From positions 1,322,830 to 1,386,829 of the forward strand of contig JADJWI010000008.1 of NCBI GenBank assembly GCA_016716435.1: a DNA stretch of 64,000 nt, given 5' to 3'. Below the pieces are notes generated by a model, which ran no database searches, was not told the DNA's origin, and saw nothing but the letters and a program-made list of their open reading frames with translations. Numbering within the stretch: position 1 is the stretch's first letter; every line of letters begins with the position of its first letter. Origin of the DNA: Acidobacteriota bacterium. GTDB lineage: Bacteria; Acidobacteriota; Blastocatellia; Pyrinomonadales; Pyrinomonadaceae. A program made the position numbers and the translations under genes. Shown one piece after another: positions 46,942 to 55,363 of the stretch.

Positions 46942-47643
46942 ATGAACGCATCACTCCTGATCAAAGGCTACAACGTATTCGCCGTCTTGTATTGTTTGGC
47001 AATATCTCTTATCGCCATTGTAACGTTTATCTTACCGCTTGACGGTTACTTTATCGGCCCGCCGTATGACGAGCAGAAGAGGATCTTGTATACGATTCTG
47101 TTGATGGTGCTGGCCGCCTTAGTAGTTACACCACAGCCCGTCTCCCTCATTGGATACTGTTTAGCCGGCGGAATCGGGAAGAGAAGGTTTTCCGGTATTG
47201 TCTTCCGTTTACTTATTATGAGTCTGTGCTTGGCCTTTTTCACGATTCTGTATCTGATCTACATTAATTTCACGATCGTGCCCGCCGACAAAATAGGCGA
47301 AACGATCATTCAAACGGATCTAGCAAAGGCATTACTTTTTTTTCTGATTGTCTCAAGCTATTTTCTTTTCCCTCTGACCCTCACCATCGCCGCCCTGATT
47401 GTTCAGAAAGTCAGCTTGTGGAAACGCCTTTTGCCTATTATTTCCTTACTTTTATCGCTTGTTGTTGTGGCCTTTATTTCAGCAGCACTTTATGCGATCG
47501 GGACGATCACACGATCTGAAAACATGTACAGCGCGATGCAAGGAGCGACGATCCCCCAATTCGCAATGCTCGGTTCGGCTGCTTGGGCGTTGATCGGCCT
47601 GGTCGTTGTCGGAATGCCATCCGGATCGCCACAAGACAATTAG
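46942..47643 (+). CDS. Multi-pass membrane protein, unknown function
   Basis: 233 residues with about six hydrophobic helices (residues 10-32, 48-66, 86-106, 128-150, 162-186, 205-226), short loops and few charges. No signal peptide, no enzymatic motif. It begins inside the decayed end of the preceding TPR gene. No family recognised. Its position between the two TPR genes suggests it is part of the same functional unit, perhaps as membrane partner. Confidence 0.68.
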   Translation: MNASLLIKGYNVFAVLYCLAISLIAIVTFILPLDGYFIGPPYDEQKRILYTILLMVLAALVVTPQPVSLIGYCLAGGIGKRRFSGIVFRLLIMSLCLAFFTILYLIYINFTIVPADKIGETIIQTDLAKALLFFLIVSSYFLFPLTLTIAALIVQKVSLWKRLLPIISLLLSLVVVAFISAALYAIGTITRSENMYSAMQGATIPQFAMLGSAAWALIGLVVVGMPSGSPQDN

Positions 47644-47806
47644 AAATAAGGTCACTTCAAAAGAACAGTCACGGTCCAAGTTGAACAGTTTGAGATCGAT
47701 TCTCGAAATTACGACGGTTCGCAAATTGAACTCTGAGAATGTGGAGAAATGTTTTTGCGGTTTCCAACACTACTTTATGAAGAACATATTATCCGGGAGA
47801 AGAAGA

Positions 47807-48373
47807 ATGAGAAAAAACTTAGGAACGGGATCTTTGATAGTTGTTTCGGGGTTGATAACACTATTATTTTTACAATCTGTGTTTGGGTCTGTTTTTGTGG
47901 CCCAAGAGGCATATGTATGCTGGCAAAAACCTGTTGCTGCGGTTTGGATCGATATGGGCACTCCCGACGCCGATTGGAATAGTTTAGATCCGCTATTCCG
48001 CAATAAGAATAAATGGACCTACACGCCGGCGAGAGGAGTGGATTTCTTTTTGCACGATGATGGAGAGCGAAGACTGATTGCTTCAAAATGCAATAGTTCT
48101 CGGGAAACGATCAAACGCGACCACAATGGACTTCGCGACAGTTGTGGCACGGGAACAAAGGAAGTGAGATCGCAAACAAGTGAACCTACCTGCCCGGCAG
48201 GTTATACCAATAGGGGACAATACTGTTATAGAAACGGCATTAGTCCCAGCGAACAAGAGGCCAACAAAATAGATTTGAAATGTCAGCGCGGATTCGTCTT
48301 AACCCTCAGATCTGTTTACCAAAGGTGGCTCAGAGAGAACACAACGAGAGAAGCCGGGCCACGTACGCAGTAA
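47807..48373 (+). CDS. Cysteine-containing secreted protein, unknown function
   Basis: 188 residues from ATG 47807, chosen for GGGAGAAG directly upstream; the open frame back to 47606 overlaps the preceding gene and lacks a site. A signal peptide or single anchor helix is seen (LIVVSGLITLLFLQSVFGSV). The mature part holds two Trp-rich segments (CWQKPVAAVWIDMG, DADWNSLDP) and a Cys-rich C-terminal part (CNSSRE, DSCGTG, PTCPAGYTNRGQYCYRNG), which looks like a small disulfide domain. No family recognised. Confidence 0.62.
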   Translation: MRKNLGTGSLIVVSGLITLLFLQSVFGSVFVAQEAYVCWQKPVAAVWIDMGTPDADWNSLDPLFRNKNKWTYTPARGVDFFLHDDGERRLIASKCNSSRETIKRDHNGLRDSCGTGTKEVRSQTSEPTCPAGYTNRGQYCYRNGISPSEQEANKIDLKCQRGFVLTLRSVYQRWLRENTTREAGPRTQ

Positions 48374-48448
48374 AAGGTTCGCCGACATCAGAATCAAATG
48401 CAAACTTACATCCCAATGCTTCATGTCAAACCTATAAGGAGAAAATAA

Positions 48449-48850
48449 ATGAAAAAACTAACGCTACGATTCTTAACCATCGCGATCGCCGTAATAGCAT
48501 TTTCGGCAACCGAAGCGATCGCACAAAAACGAATCAATTTAGATTCAAACGGCAAAGCGACAGTTAGTGCGACGGTCCAGCCATGGAAACTTGGCGATAT
48601 AAAAGAAGTATGGTCGATTTCTGGCAAGCAGTTCCGTAATTTAAGCATTAAACAAACAAAAGGCGGAAAGTTCAAGTATGAGATCCATCGCGGAAGTCAA
48701 TTTTTATCGAGCGGACACACGACAGGCTCGAATATCACGATCAACAGTGACGGCAAAAGCACTTATACGATCACGATCATCAATGAAGATGACCAGCCGA
48801 GAAAGATCGAACTATCAGTTGTAACAAGCGGCGGCAGTAACAGTATTTGA
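48449..48850 (+). CDS. Small secreted beta-domain (PPC-like) protein
   Basis: 133 residues. AAGGAG is 9 bases before the ATG. Signal peptide about 1-25 (AIAVIAFSATEAIAQ). The remaining 105 residues look like one beta-sandwich of the bacterial pre-peptidase C-terminal (PPC) type: KRINLDSNGKATVSATVQPW, GSQFLSSGHTTGSNITI, KSTYTITIINEDDQPRKIEL. It resembles the broken gene at 43269 in size, leader and strand pattern. PPC-like domains also begin both TPR proteins of this element, so a shared ligand or partner is conceivable. Confidence 0.7.
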   Translation: MKKLTLRFLTIAIAVIAFSATEAIAQKRINLDSNGKATVSATVQPWKLGDIKEVWSISGKQFRNLSIKQTKGGKFKYEIHRGSQFLSSGHTTGSNITINSDGKSTYTITIINEDDQPRKIELSVVTSGGSNSI

Positions 48851-48992
48851 GTTTTCGCTTTGGCAGGCTTTGGAATTAAAGCAACAAAGTAACGCAAAAG
48901 TTGGCTCTAGAAGATAAGTATTTCCGAAAGCCGATCTATGAAATAATTGACTCAAATTCATATTTAGTAGAAGGTATTCGTAACACAAGTTT

Positions 48993-51866
48993 ATGGATAC
49001 TTCGCTAATTATGAAAAAGGAACGAAATAAAACAACCGTCATTATCAATATATTGGCGGTTCTTTTTTTATTTTGTACGAGTTCTTTGGCACAGAGTTCT
49101 CCAACCCGTTTGACATTAAATACTCCGCTAAATGCTGAGATCAAGGGCGAAGAAATAAATTCATATTCAGTTGCTCTGACGGCTGGTCAAACCGCCCGTG
49201 TCGAGATGGTTCAGGATGGCATTGATGTCAATTTTGAAGCGATCGATCTGAAAGGCGAGATCTTCATTATCGGAACTTCGCCGAGCGGGCTTTATGGTGA
49301 CGAGTTGATCCTCGTCACCGCGAAAGAAAGCGGAGATTATAGAATTGACGTATCGGTTTCAGATCCGGCTGCGAAACCCGGGAAGTATACCGTTATCTTA
49401 AAAGAGATCCGCCCGACCGTTGCGGAAGACTTTGAGGTAAATGACGCTACCAAGAGAATTCTGCAACTTGCTCGTGATGCCTATCAGATAAAATATAACG
49501 GCACTATCGAAGGTTTGCGTGGGGCGAACGCAAAATGGGATGAAGTAATCGCTGCGTCAAAAATAAAAAAGGATAAGGTTTGGGAAGGCGTGGCAATCGT
49601 TCAACAGGGTTTGATATACAAACAACTCGGCGAACTGCAAAATGCACTCGATTCATATTTGAAAAGTCTGGAGATTTGGCGTGAATTGGGAAATCGTCAA
49701 TACGAAGGCTCGGCGGTCAATAATATTGGTTCGGCTTACAGCGATCTTGGGGAATATGAAAAATCGCTTACTTATTTTCAACAATCTGCCAATATCAATC
49801 GAGAGGTCGGCGACCGCGTATATCTCGGATTTTCATTAACTAATTTGGCTGAAGCGTATAGTCGTCTCGGAGATTTTACGAAGGCGGAAGATTATTTTAA
49901 ACAATCCTTAGTAATCAGACGTGAAGACACAACCGAGCGTGGCAAGAGAACGTTAGCCGGCACGATCAAGAATTACGGCTACATGCTGGCCACTAAAGGC
50001 GAGGCAAAGAACGGTTTGGCATTGATTCAAGAATCTTTAGATTTACGTCGGGAGATCGGATATTCATGGGGAATTGCCGATTCGCTGTTAGCGATCGGGA
50101 ATCTGAAAGCGGAGAATCGATTTGAGAACTACACAGAAGCAAATCGAATCGCTCTCGAGGTTGGCGACAGACGCTTACAGGCTGAGTCTTTTTATCTGCT
50201 TGCCGTCGCTGAACAAGATCGTGGAAACCTAACAAAGGCAGTTGAAAATATCACGAACGGGCTCGATCTGATCGAACAGATCCGCAGCGAAATAGTCGGT
50301 TCTGAATCGCGCTACGCATATTTTTCAACCGTTCAAAATTATTACGAACTCTACACCGAATTGCTCGTTTCGCGGTTTGAAAGAACAAAGAAAGAGGAAG
50401 ATCTAGCACTCGCATTTGAGATCAGTGAACGTTCGCGTTCACGCAGCCTGGTCGAATTGTTAGAGGAGGCGAAAGTTGATTTTAAACTTGGAGTTGATCC
50501 GAAATTATTGGCGGAGCAAAAAAATCTTCAAAAGCAGATAAACGACAGATACCAACGGCGTGAGACCCTCATTGCTGGTAAGTCTAAACCGGAACCAATT
50601 TCAAAGGTCAATGATGAGATCAATGAACTAAACACCAAGATCCAAAACGTGAATATTAGGCTCCGTCGTGAGAATCCTAAATTTGCCGACCTTGCCGAAG
50701 GCAAAGCAATAGCTGCAAACGACATTCAGAAATTGCTCGATGATGATACCATTTTGCTCGAATACAAGCTTGGCGAAAAGCGAAGTTTTCTGTGGCTGGT
50801 TGCTAAGGACTCGATCGAAATTTTCGAGCTGCCAAAACGTCAAATAATCGAGACCAAGGCAAGGGCCTTCTACGATTCCGTCGTGGCAAATAGCAAAGGT
50901 CAGCCGGCGAGAACTGAGCAGGTCACGAAAGATCTAAGCAGAATGTTGTTGTCGAATGTTGCTGCCAAAGTAGCCAACAAAAGACTCGCGATCGTTGCCG
51001 ACGGAGTTTTGCAATACATACCGTTTTCCGCTCTCATCAGTCCACAGTCTGAGGTTTCGCCACTTGTCGAAACGAATGAAATTGTGATGCTGCCGTCCGC
51101 TTCGGTTTTGTCGCAACTGCGAGATAACCCGAAACCCGGGCGAGAAAACAAAAAGACGATCGCAATTTTTGCCGATCCGGTGTTTGATCTTCTGGATTCG
51201 CGGGTCGCAGGAACTGCCAGCCGAAAACCGAGTGATGAAAACACAGCAATGAGGCGCACTTTGCGCGATTTTCGTTTCGGCGAAACCTTGCCGCGGCTTC
51301 TCGCTTCAAGATTGGAAGCTAAGGGCATCTCGAGTCTCATTGAAAAAAGCGATGCGGAGGTTCGAATGGACTTTGAGGCAAATCTCGATAATGTCGAAAA
51401 TTCGAATCTGAAAGATTATAGGATCTTGCATTTTGCGACACACGGTCTGCTCAATTCTTCGCGGCCCGAGTTGTCAGGGTTGGTCTTTTCGCTGTTCGAT
51501 AAGAACGGCACCAAGCAAAACGGTTTTTTGACCTTAAACGATATTTACAATCTCGATCTTTCCAGCGATCTGATCGTCCTGTCAGCGTGCCAGACGGCTC
51601 TCGGAAAAGACATTCGCGGCGAGGGTTTGATCGGAATGTCGAGGGGCTTTTTATACGCAGGTTCCAAACGGATCGTCGCGAGCCTGTGGAAAGTTGATGA
51701 TTCTGCAACTGCTGAGTTCATGAAGCGTTTTTACACAAATCATCTGCGGAAAGCTATGCCGGCTTCAAAAGCATTGCAACAGACAAAGAACGAGATGAAA
51801 AAGATCAGGCGCTATCAATCGCCATATTACTGGAGTGCTTTCACTCTGCTTGGTGATTGGCAGTAG
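48993..51866 (+). CDS. Secreted PPC-TPR-CHAT protein (caspase-like peptidase)
   Basis: 957 residues, intact. Signal peptide about 7-33 (LAVLFLFCTSSLAQ). A PPC-like beta domain follows (about 36-140; LNTPLNAEIKGEEINSYSVAL), then TPR repeats (about 185-430; NNIGSAYSDLGEYEKSLTYF, TNLAEAYSRLGDFTKAEDYF), a coiled coil (about 500-570) and a C-terminal CHAT domain (about 600-955). The caspase-like dyad is present: His817 in HFATHGLL and Cys866 in LSACQTALG. CHAT peptidases of clan CD cut partner proteins when triggered. The leader predicts a periplasmic or surface site, unlike known cytoplasmic CHAT defence proteases. Its neighbours, small PPC-like secreted proteins, are possible substrates. ATG 49011 is an alternative start. 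Confidence 0.88.
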   Translation: MDTSLIMKKERNKTTVIINILAVLFLFCTSSLAQSSPTRLTLNTPLNAEIKGEEINSYSVALTAGQTARVEMVQDGIDVNFEAIDLKGEIFIIGTSPSGLYGDELILVTAKESGDYRIDVSVSDPAAKPGKYTVILKEIRPTVAEDFEVNDATKRILQLARDAYQIKYNGTIEGLRGANAKWDEVIAASKIKKDKVWEGVAIVQQGLIYKQLGELQNALDSYLKSLEIWRELGNRQYEGSAVNNIGSAYSDLGEYEKSLTYFQQSANINREVGDRVYLGFSLTNLAEAYSRLGDFTKAEDYFKQSLVIRREDTTERGKRTLAGTIKNYGYMLATKGEAKNGLALIQESLDLRREIGYSWGIADSLLAIGNLKAENRFENYTEANRIALEVGDRRLQAESFYLLAVAEQDRGNLTKAVENITNGLDLIEQIRSEIVGSESRYAYFSTVQNYYELYTELLVSRFERTKKEEDLALAFEISERSRSRSLVELLEEAKVDFKLGVDPKLLAEQKNLQKQINDRYQRRETLIAGKSKPEPISKVNDEINELNTKIQNVNIRLRRENPKFADLAEGKAIAANDIQKLLDDDTILLEYKLGEKRSFLWLVAKDSIEIFELPKRQIIETKARAFYDSVVANSKGQPARTEQVTKDLSRMLLSNVAAKVANKRLAIVADGVLQYIPFSALISPQSEVSPLVETNEIVMLPSASVLSQLRDNPKPGRENKKTIAIFADPVFDLLDSRVAGTASRKPSDENTAMRRTLRDFRFGETLPRLLASRLEAKGISSLIEKSDAEVRMDFEANLDNVENSNLKDYRILHFATHGLLNSSRPELSGLVFSLFDKNGTKQNGFLTLNDIYNLDLSSDLIVLSACQTALGKDIRGEGLIGMSRGFLYAGSKRIVASLWKVDDSATAEFMKRFYTNHLRKAMPASKALQQTKNEMKKIRRYQSPYYWSAFTLLGDWQ

Positions 51867-52014
51867 TTCACCAAATAGACGAAGACAATGACAGGCAATG
51901 AAATGTTTTCGGCCTTTCGGTGAGATTTGGAAAGCTGAAATACCGGGTTGGTAATTGTCCACATCGTTGTGGTGCGTAGGTTCACCAAAATGGTTCTAAT
52001 CCGAGGTCCAGAAA

Positions 52015-52331
52015 GTTGGTTGCAAAATGGAGGAGCTTTTTCTTACGGGTGGTAGTTCGTAAATGCGGCAATTATGGGACTTAGCAATCCGCCCTCTCGC
52101 AGCCATTTGGAAACCACGAAAAATGGGACCTTCGAAATTCTTCAAAAGCCCCATGTTTATTGGTCGGGACGGCGAGATTTGAACTCACGACCTCTCGCAC
52201 CCCAACCAACCTGAGGGTTAATCGCAAGTTCTCACAATCGCTCAAAACCAATCAAAATCGGCAACTTGCTTGTCGCTTATAAGCTTTAAGTAGGTATGCG
52301 TCGGGAAAAGTGCAACCATCTTGCAACCAAC
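52015..52331 (-). repeat. Attachment repeat C with inverted arm sites
   Basis: The core 52161-52205 repeats the tRNA-Pro(GGG) 3' half. The left arm GTTGGTTGCAAAATGG is at 52015-52030 and the inverted right arm at 52310-52331. The terminator copy on its left is imperfect. To the right, similarity to the region right of copy A continues to about 52500. The stretch 51867-52628 holds no gene. The presence of both arms means another element begins here. No integrase gene lies to its left. Confidence 0.75.
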
Positions 52332-52628
52332 TTACCAAGATTATTCCCCACTTAGAACGTCGATAAATAACACTGGCGAGAACAACAAAATAACACATTC
52401 TGATCGAAAATAAACACTAATTTTTCCTTTTAGTGTTTTGCGACATTTTCGGGAAACAAATGTGACGAAACCCCATCTCCTAAGTCATTCTGGCTTATTA
52501 ACACACCAATAAATTGGTATCCGGTTTTCACTACTTTTGCCCCTCTCGCCTACCGCTCTTTTATATATTTGCGCGATGTTGTCTGAACTGCCAACCTTTC
52601 TCAGATTGGTGCATCGCGGCATTATTCA

Positions 52629-52659
52629 TTGACAAATGTCACTTTGCACCACAATACTT
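52629..52659 (+). promoter_or_regulatory. Promoter of the AbiEi-like gene
   Basis: TTGACA at 52629-52634 is a perfect -35. The best -10 candidates (CAATAC or AATACT) start at 52652-52653, 17-18 bp downstream. Transcription would then begin at or next to the ATG at 52662, giving a leaderless mRNA. This also explains why no ribosome-binding site is seen. Confidence 0.5.
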
Positions 52660-52661
52660 TA

Positions 52662-53237
52662 ATGGTGGGTAAGGATCAGGTACTAAAGTTAAAAAAACTT
52701 GGGGTATTTACACTGGCTCAGGGCAAGGCTGCGGGAATTAGTCAGCAAGACATATCCAGGCTTGTCGCTGCAAAGGACCTCGTTCGTCTTGATCGTGGAA
52801 TCTACCTTCATCCGAAGACGTCGCTCGATAAAGATGTAGGATTCCAGATCGCATATTCAAAGTTTGGGCCCGGTTCAGCAATCGGTGGTCTTTCAGCTCT
52901 ATATCATTACAACCTTGCCGAGCAGGTTCCGGGAGAAATATGGATGATGGTCCCTCCGGAGAAAAGAACCCGAGAAAATGGTTATAGACTGATTCGAACA
53001 AAAACAAGCCTCGACAAACAGATCATAGATGAAAAGGGCTATCGAATCGTCACAGTCGAAAGGGCGGCACTAGAGGCTCTTAAATTCATCACAAAGGTAG
53101 GTGAACGAACAGCCATAAAGGCCGCCAGAGAAGCTCTTGCAACAAGAAGAACTACGGAAGCAAAACTTGCAAAAGCAGCAAGAGAACTTGAGCTTGAATC
53201 GGTACTAGCCAAGTATCTGGAGGTCATCGTGCCCTGA
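52662..53237 (+). CDS. AbiEi-family antitoxin-like regulator, orphan
   Basis: 191 residues from ATG 52662; the open frame begins at a TTG that is really the -35 box. The N-terminal winged helix (VLKLKKLGVFTLAQGKAAGI, ISRLVAAKDLVRLDRGIYLH) and the following domain (YSKFGPGSAIGGLSALYHYN, GYRIVTVERAALEALKF) match AbiEi antitoxins of type IV toxin-antitoxin systems, where the partner AbiEii is a nucleotidyltransferase. No AbiEii gene follows: 53238-53471 is non-coding. It is therefore an orphan, perhaps left after deletion of the toxin, or a free repressor. Confidence 0.78.
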   Translation: MVGKDQVLKLKKLGVFTLAQGKAAGISQQDISRLVAAKDLVRLDRGIYLHPKTSLDKDVGFQIAYSKFGPGSAIGGLSALYHYNLAEQVPGEIWMMVPPEKRTRENGYRLIRTKTSLDKQIIDEKGYRIVTVERAALEALKFITKVGERTAIKAAREALATRRTTEAKLAKAARELELESVLAKYLEVIVP

Positions 53238-53410
53238 CCACCAAAGAAAAGGCACTTCCAGTTGGCGATCCGGTTTCCACATAATCTCAGTCAGAAACCA
53301 GATAGTCGAATATCTGCTACACTTCGCCGAAATTGGCGAGCTGCCGCTAAAATCGGTCCTAACTCATTATTAATGACGATATCATACTCCTGAAGATGCG
53401 TTGCACTTTA

Positions 53411-53470
53411 CTCGCCATAATTGCCGATATATATTGACATTACCATAGCTACTCACCATAATTGACGTAT
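53411..53470 (+). promoter_or_regulatory. Autoregulated promoter of the hipBA-type operon
   Basis: -35 TTGACA (53434-53439), 17-bp spacer, -10 CATAAT (53457-53462). Two direct repeats, CTCGCCATAATTGCCGATAT (53411-53430) and CTCACCATAATTGACGTAT (53452-53470), are 41 bp apart, about four helical turns. The second covers the -10 and start site, the first lies just before the -35. They are likely HipB operators. Transcription should start about 3 bases before the ATG at 53472. Confidence 0.7.
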
Positions 53471-53471
53471 T

Positions 53472-53822
53472 ATGAGATTCGACACAAACACGACCGATCA
53501 AGCGATACTTAAAGAAATCGGAGAACGTGTTGCAATGATTCGATTGAATCAGAACTTCACCCAAGCAAATCTTGCGGAGCAAGCGGGCGTGTCTAAGCGA
53601 ACCGTTGAACGGCTAGAGGCAGGCGAATCGGTACAAGTTACAAGCCTAATTCGGCTCCTGCGCTCATTAGGATTACAGCAGCGCTTAGAAGTCCTTTTCC
53701 CAGAACCTGTTTCAAGCCCAATAGCTCAACTGAAACTTCAAGGGAAAAAACGACGACGGGCCTCCTCGAAAGAACTACGAAGCTCGAAAGGGACGGGCTG
53801 GAGTTGGGGAGATGATTCATGA
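53472..53822 (+). CDS. hipB: HipB-like XRE-family antitoxin
   Basis: 116 residues. A Cro/C1-type helix-turn-helix occupies residues about 13-70 (IGERVAMIRLNQNFTQANLA, EQAGVSKRTVERLEAGESVQ). The Lys/Arg/Ser-rich C-terminal tail (KKRRRASSKELRSSKGTGW) may contact the toxin or DNA. The stop overlaps the toxin start as ATGA, so the two are translationally coupled. It presumably neutralises HipA and represses its own promoter through the direct repeats upstream. It is larger than E. coli HipB (88 residues) because of the tail. Confidence 0.85.
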   Translation: MRFDTNTTDQAILKEIGERVAMIRLNQNFTQANLAEQAGVSKRTVERLEAGESVQVTSLIRLLRSLGLQQRLEVLFPEPVSSPIAQLKLQGKKRRRASSKELRSSKGTGWSWGDDS

Positions 53823-55120
53823 CAACGTTGGCTGAGGTCAAGCTGTGGGGACGCACCATCGGGGCTGTTTCGCTTGAGGATCGCAATGATGTGGCTGTCT
53901 TTGAGTACACACCAGAGTTCATGAAAAGCGGCATCGAGGTCTCACCGATTGTGATGCCGCTCACTGGATCAATATACGTATTCCCGGAGTTGCCACTAGT
54001 GACCTTTCACGGCTTGCCGGGTTTGCTGGCTGATTCGCTACCGGATAAGTTTGGCAACGCACTCATTGATGCTTGGCTCGCAACGCAAGGCCGGTCCGCT
54101 GACAGTTTTAATGCGGTTGAAAGGCTCTGCTACACAGGCTCACGTGGGATGGGAGCCCTCGAGTTTTTCCCGAGCAAAGGCCCAAAGGAGATGGCCTCTC
54201 GGAAGATCGAGCTTGACGCTTTAGTCAATCTGGCTTCGGACGTTTTGAACCAACGAAGCAATCTTGATACTAACTTTGACGATCCTGATTCTCTCAGAGA
54301 TATCCTTCGCGTAGGAACCTCCGCAGGTGGTGCCCGGGCGAAAGCGGTGATCGCGTGGAATCGGAAAACCAATGAAGTTAGGTCTGGGCAAGGAAAAGCC
54401 GGCGACGGATTTGAATATTGGTTATTGAAGTTCGACGGAGTCACCGGAAATCGGGACAAAGAACTTGCCGATCCTCAGGGCTATGGAGCAATCGAGTATG
54501 CCTACTATCTAATGGCACTCGAGGCAGAAATACAGATGAACGAATGCCGCTTACTCGAAGAAAACGGCAGAAGGCATTTCATGACCAAGCGATTCGACCG
54601 TCTCGAGAACGGCGAAAGGCTGCACATGCTTTCATTAAGCGGCCTGGCTCATTTTGACTTCAACAATGCCGGCGCGTATGGCTACGAGCAAGCCATGCTG
54701 ATCATGCGTCAACTTAAGCTCCCGACATCCGCTATTGAGCAGATGTTTCGCCGGATGGCATTTAACATCCTTGCGAGAAATCAGGACGATCATGTCAAGA
54801 ATATCGCTTTTCTAATGGGCAAAGAGGGCAAATGGTCTCTTGCCCCCGCGTTTGATGTGGCATACAGCTTTAATCCGTCTGGAGTATGGACATCGAGTCA
54901 CCAGATGACCATGAACGGCAAACGGGATGGTTTTTCGATGAATGATTTTAAGGCATGCGCCGAGGCGGTTTCGCTTAAACGCGGTCGTGCAAAGTCGATC
55001 GTCGCTGAGGTCCGAAAGGCAGTTGAAAAATGGTCAGATTTTGCCGATACCGCAAAAGTCACCGGATCGTGGAAAACGCAGATCCAAGAGAATCTGCGTT
55101 TGGAGTTGTCGTCAATCTGA
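53819..55120 (+). CDS. hipA: HipA-like Ser/Thr kinase toxin
   Basis: 433 residues, near the family norm. The N-terminal domain (EVKLWGRTIGAVSLEDRNDV, LPGLLADSLPDKFGNALIDA) is followed by the kinase core: nucleotide loop GTSAGGARAKAVIAW (about 166), ATP-binding FEYWLLKFDG, catalytic NILARNQDDHVKNIAFLM (about 315-332) and metal-binding LAPAFDVAYSF. All catalytic residues are in place, so the toxin should be active. HipA of E. coli phosphorylates GltX and causes persistence; the target here is unknown. The gene overlaps hipB by 4 bases and lies in the third element. Confidence 0.9.
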   Translation: MTTLAEVKLWGRTIGAVSLEDRNDVAVFEYTPEFMKSGIEVSPIVMPLTGSIYVFPELPLVTFHGLPGLLADSLPDKFGNALIDAWLATQGRSADSFNAVERLCYTGSRGMGALEFFPSKGPKEMASRKIELDALVNLASDVLNQRSNLDTNFDDPDSLRDILRVGTSAGGARAKAVIAWNRKTNEVRSGQGKAGDGFEYWLLKFDGVTGNRDKELADPQGYGAIEYAYYLMALEAEIQMNECRLLEENGRRHFMTKRFDRLENGERLHMLSLSGLAHFDFNNAGAYGYEQAMLIMRQLKLPTSAIEQMFRRMAFNILARNQDDHVKNIAFLMGKEGKWSLAPAFDVAYSFNPSGVWTSSHQMTMNGKRDGFSMNDFKACAEAVSLKRGRAKSIVAEVRKAVEKWSDFADTAKVTGSWKTQIQENLRLELSSI

Positions 55121-55363
55121 ACATTATTACTGCCGATCCATCGTTCAGAGTTACAATTTCTTATTGCTGGCAGTTCACTCACCTCCAGAAGGCCGAAGTT
55201 ACGTTTGCCTCTAACGCGCGTTCCCGGAACAGGGGCCGGGTTTGATTTCTTCCTCTTTTGTCGAGTTGGCGGTACCAGATGATAAGGGGTTTGACGTGAA
55301 ATAGTACGAGGGATATGGACCCGGCTCTCGGCTAGTTCGGCAATATCTTTCATATCGTACGAT

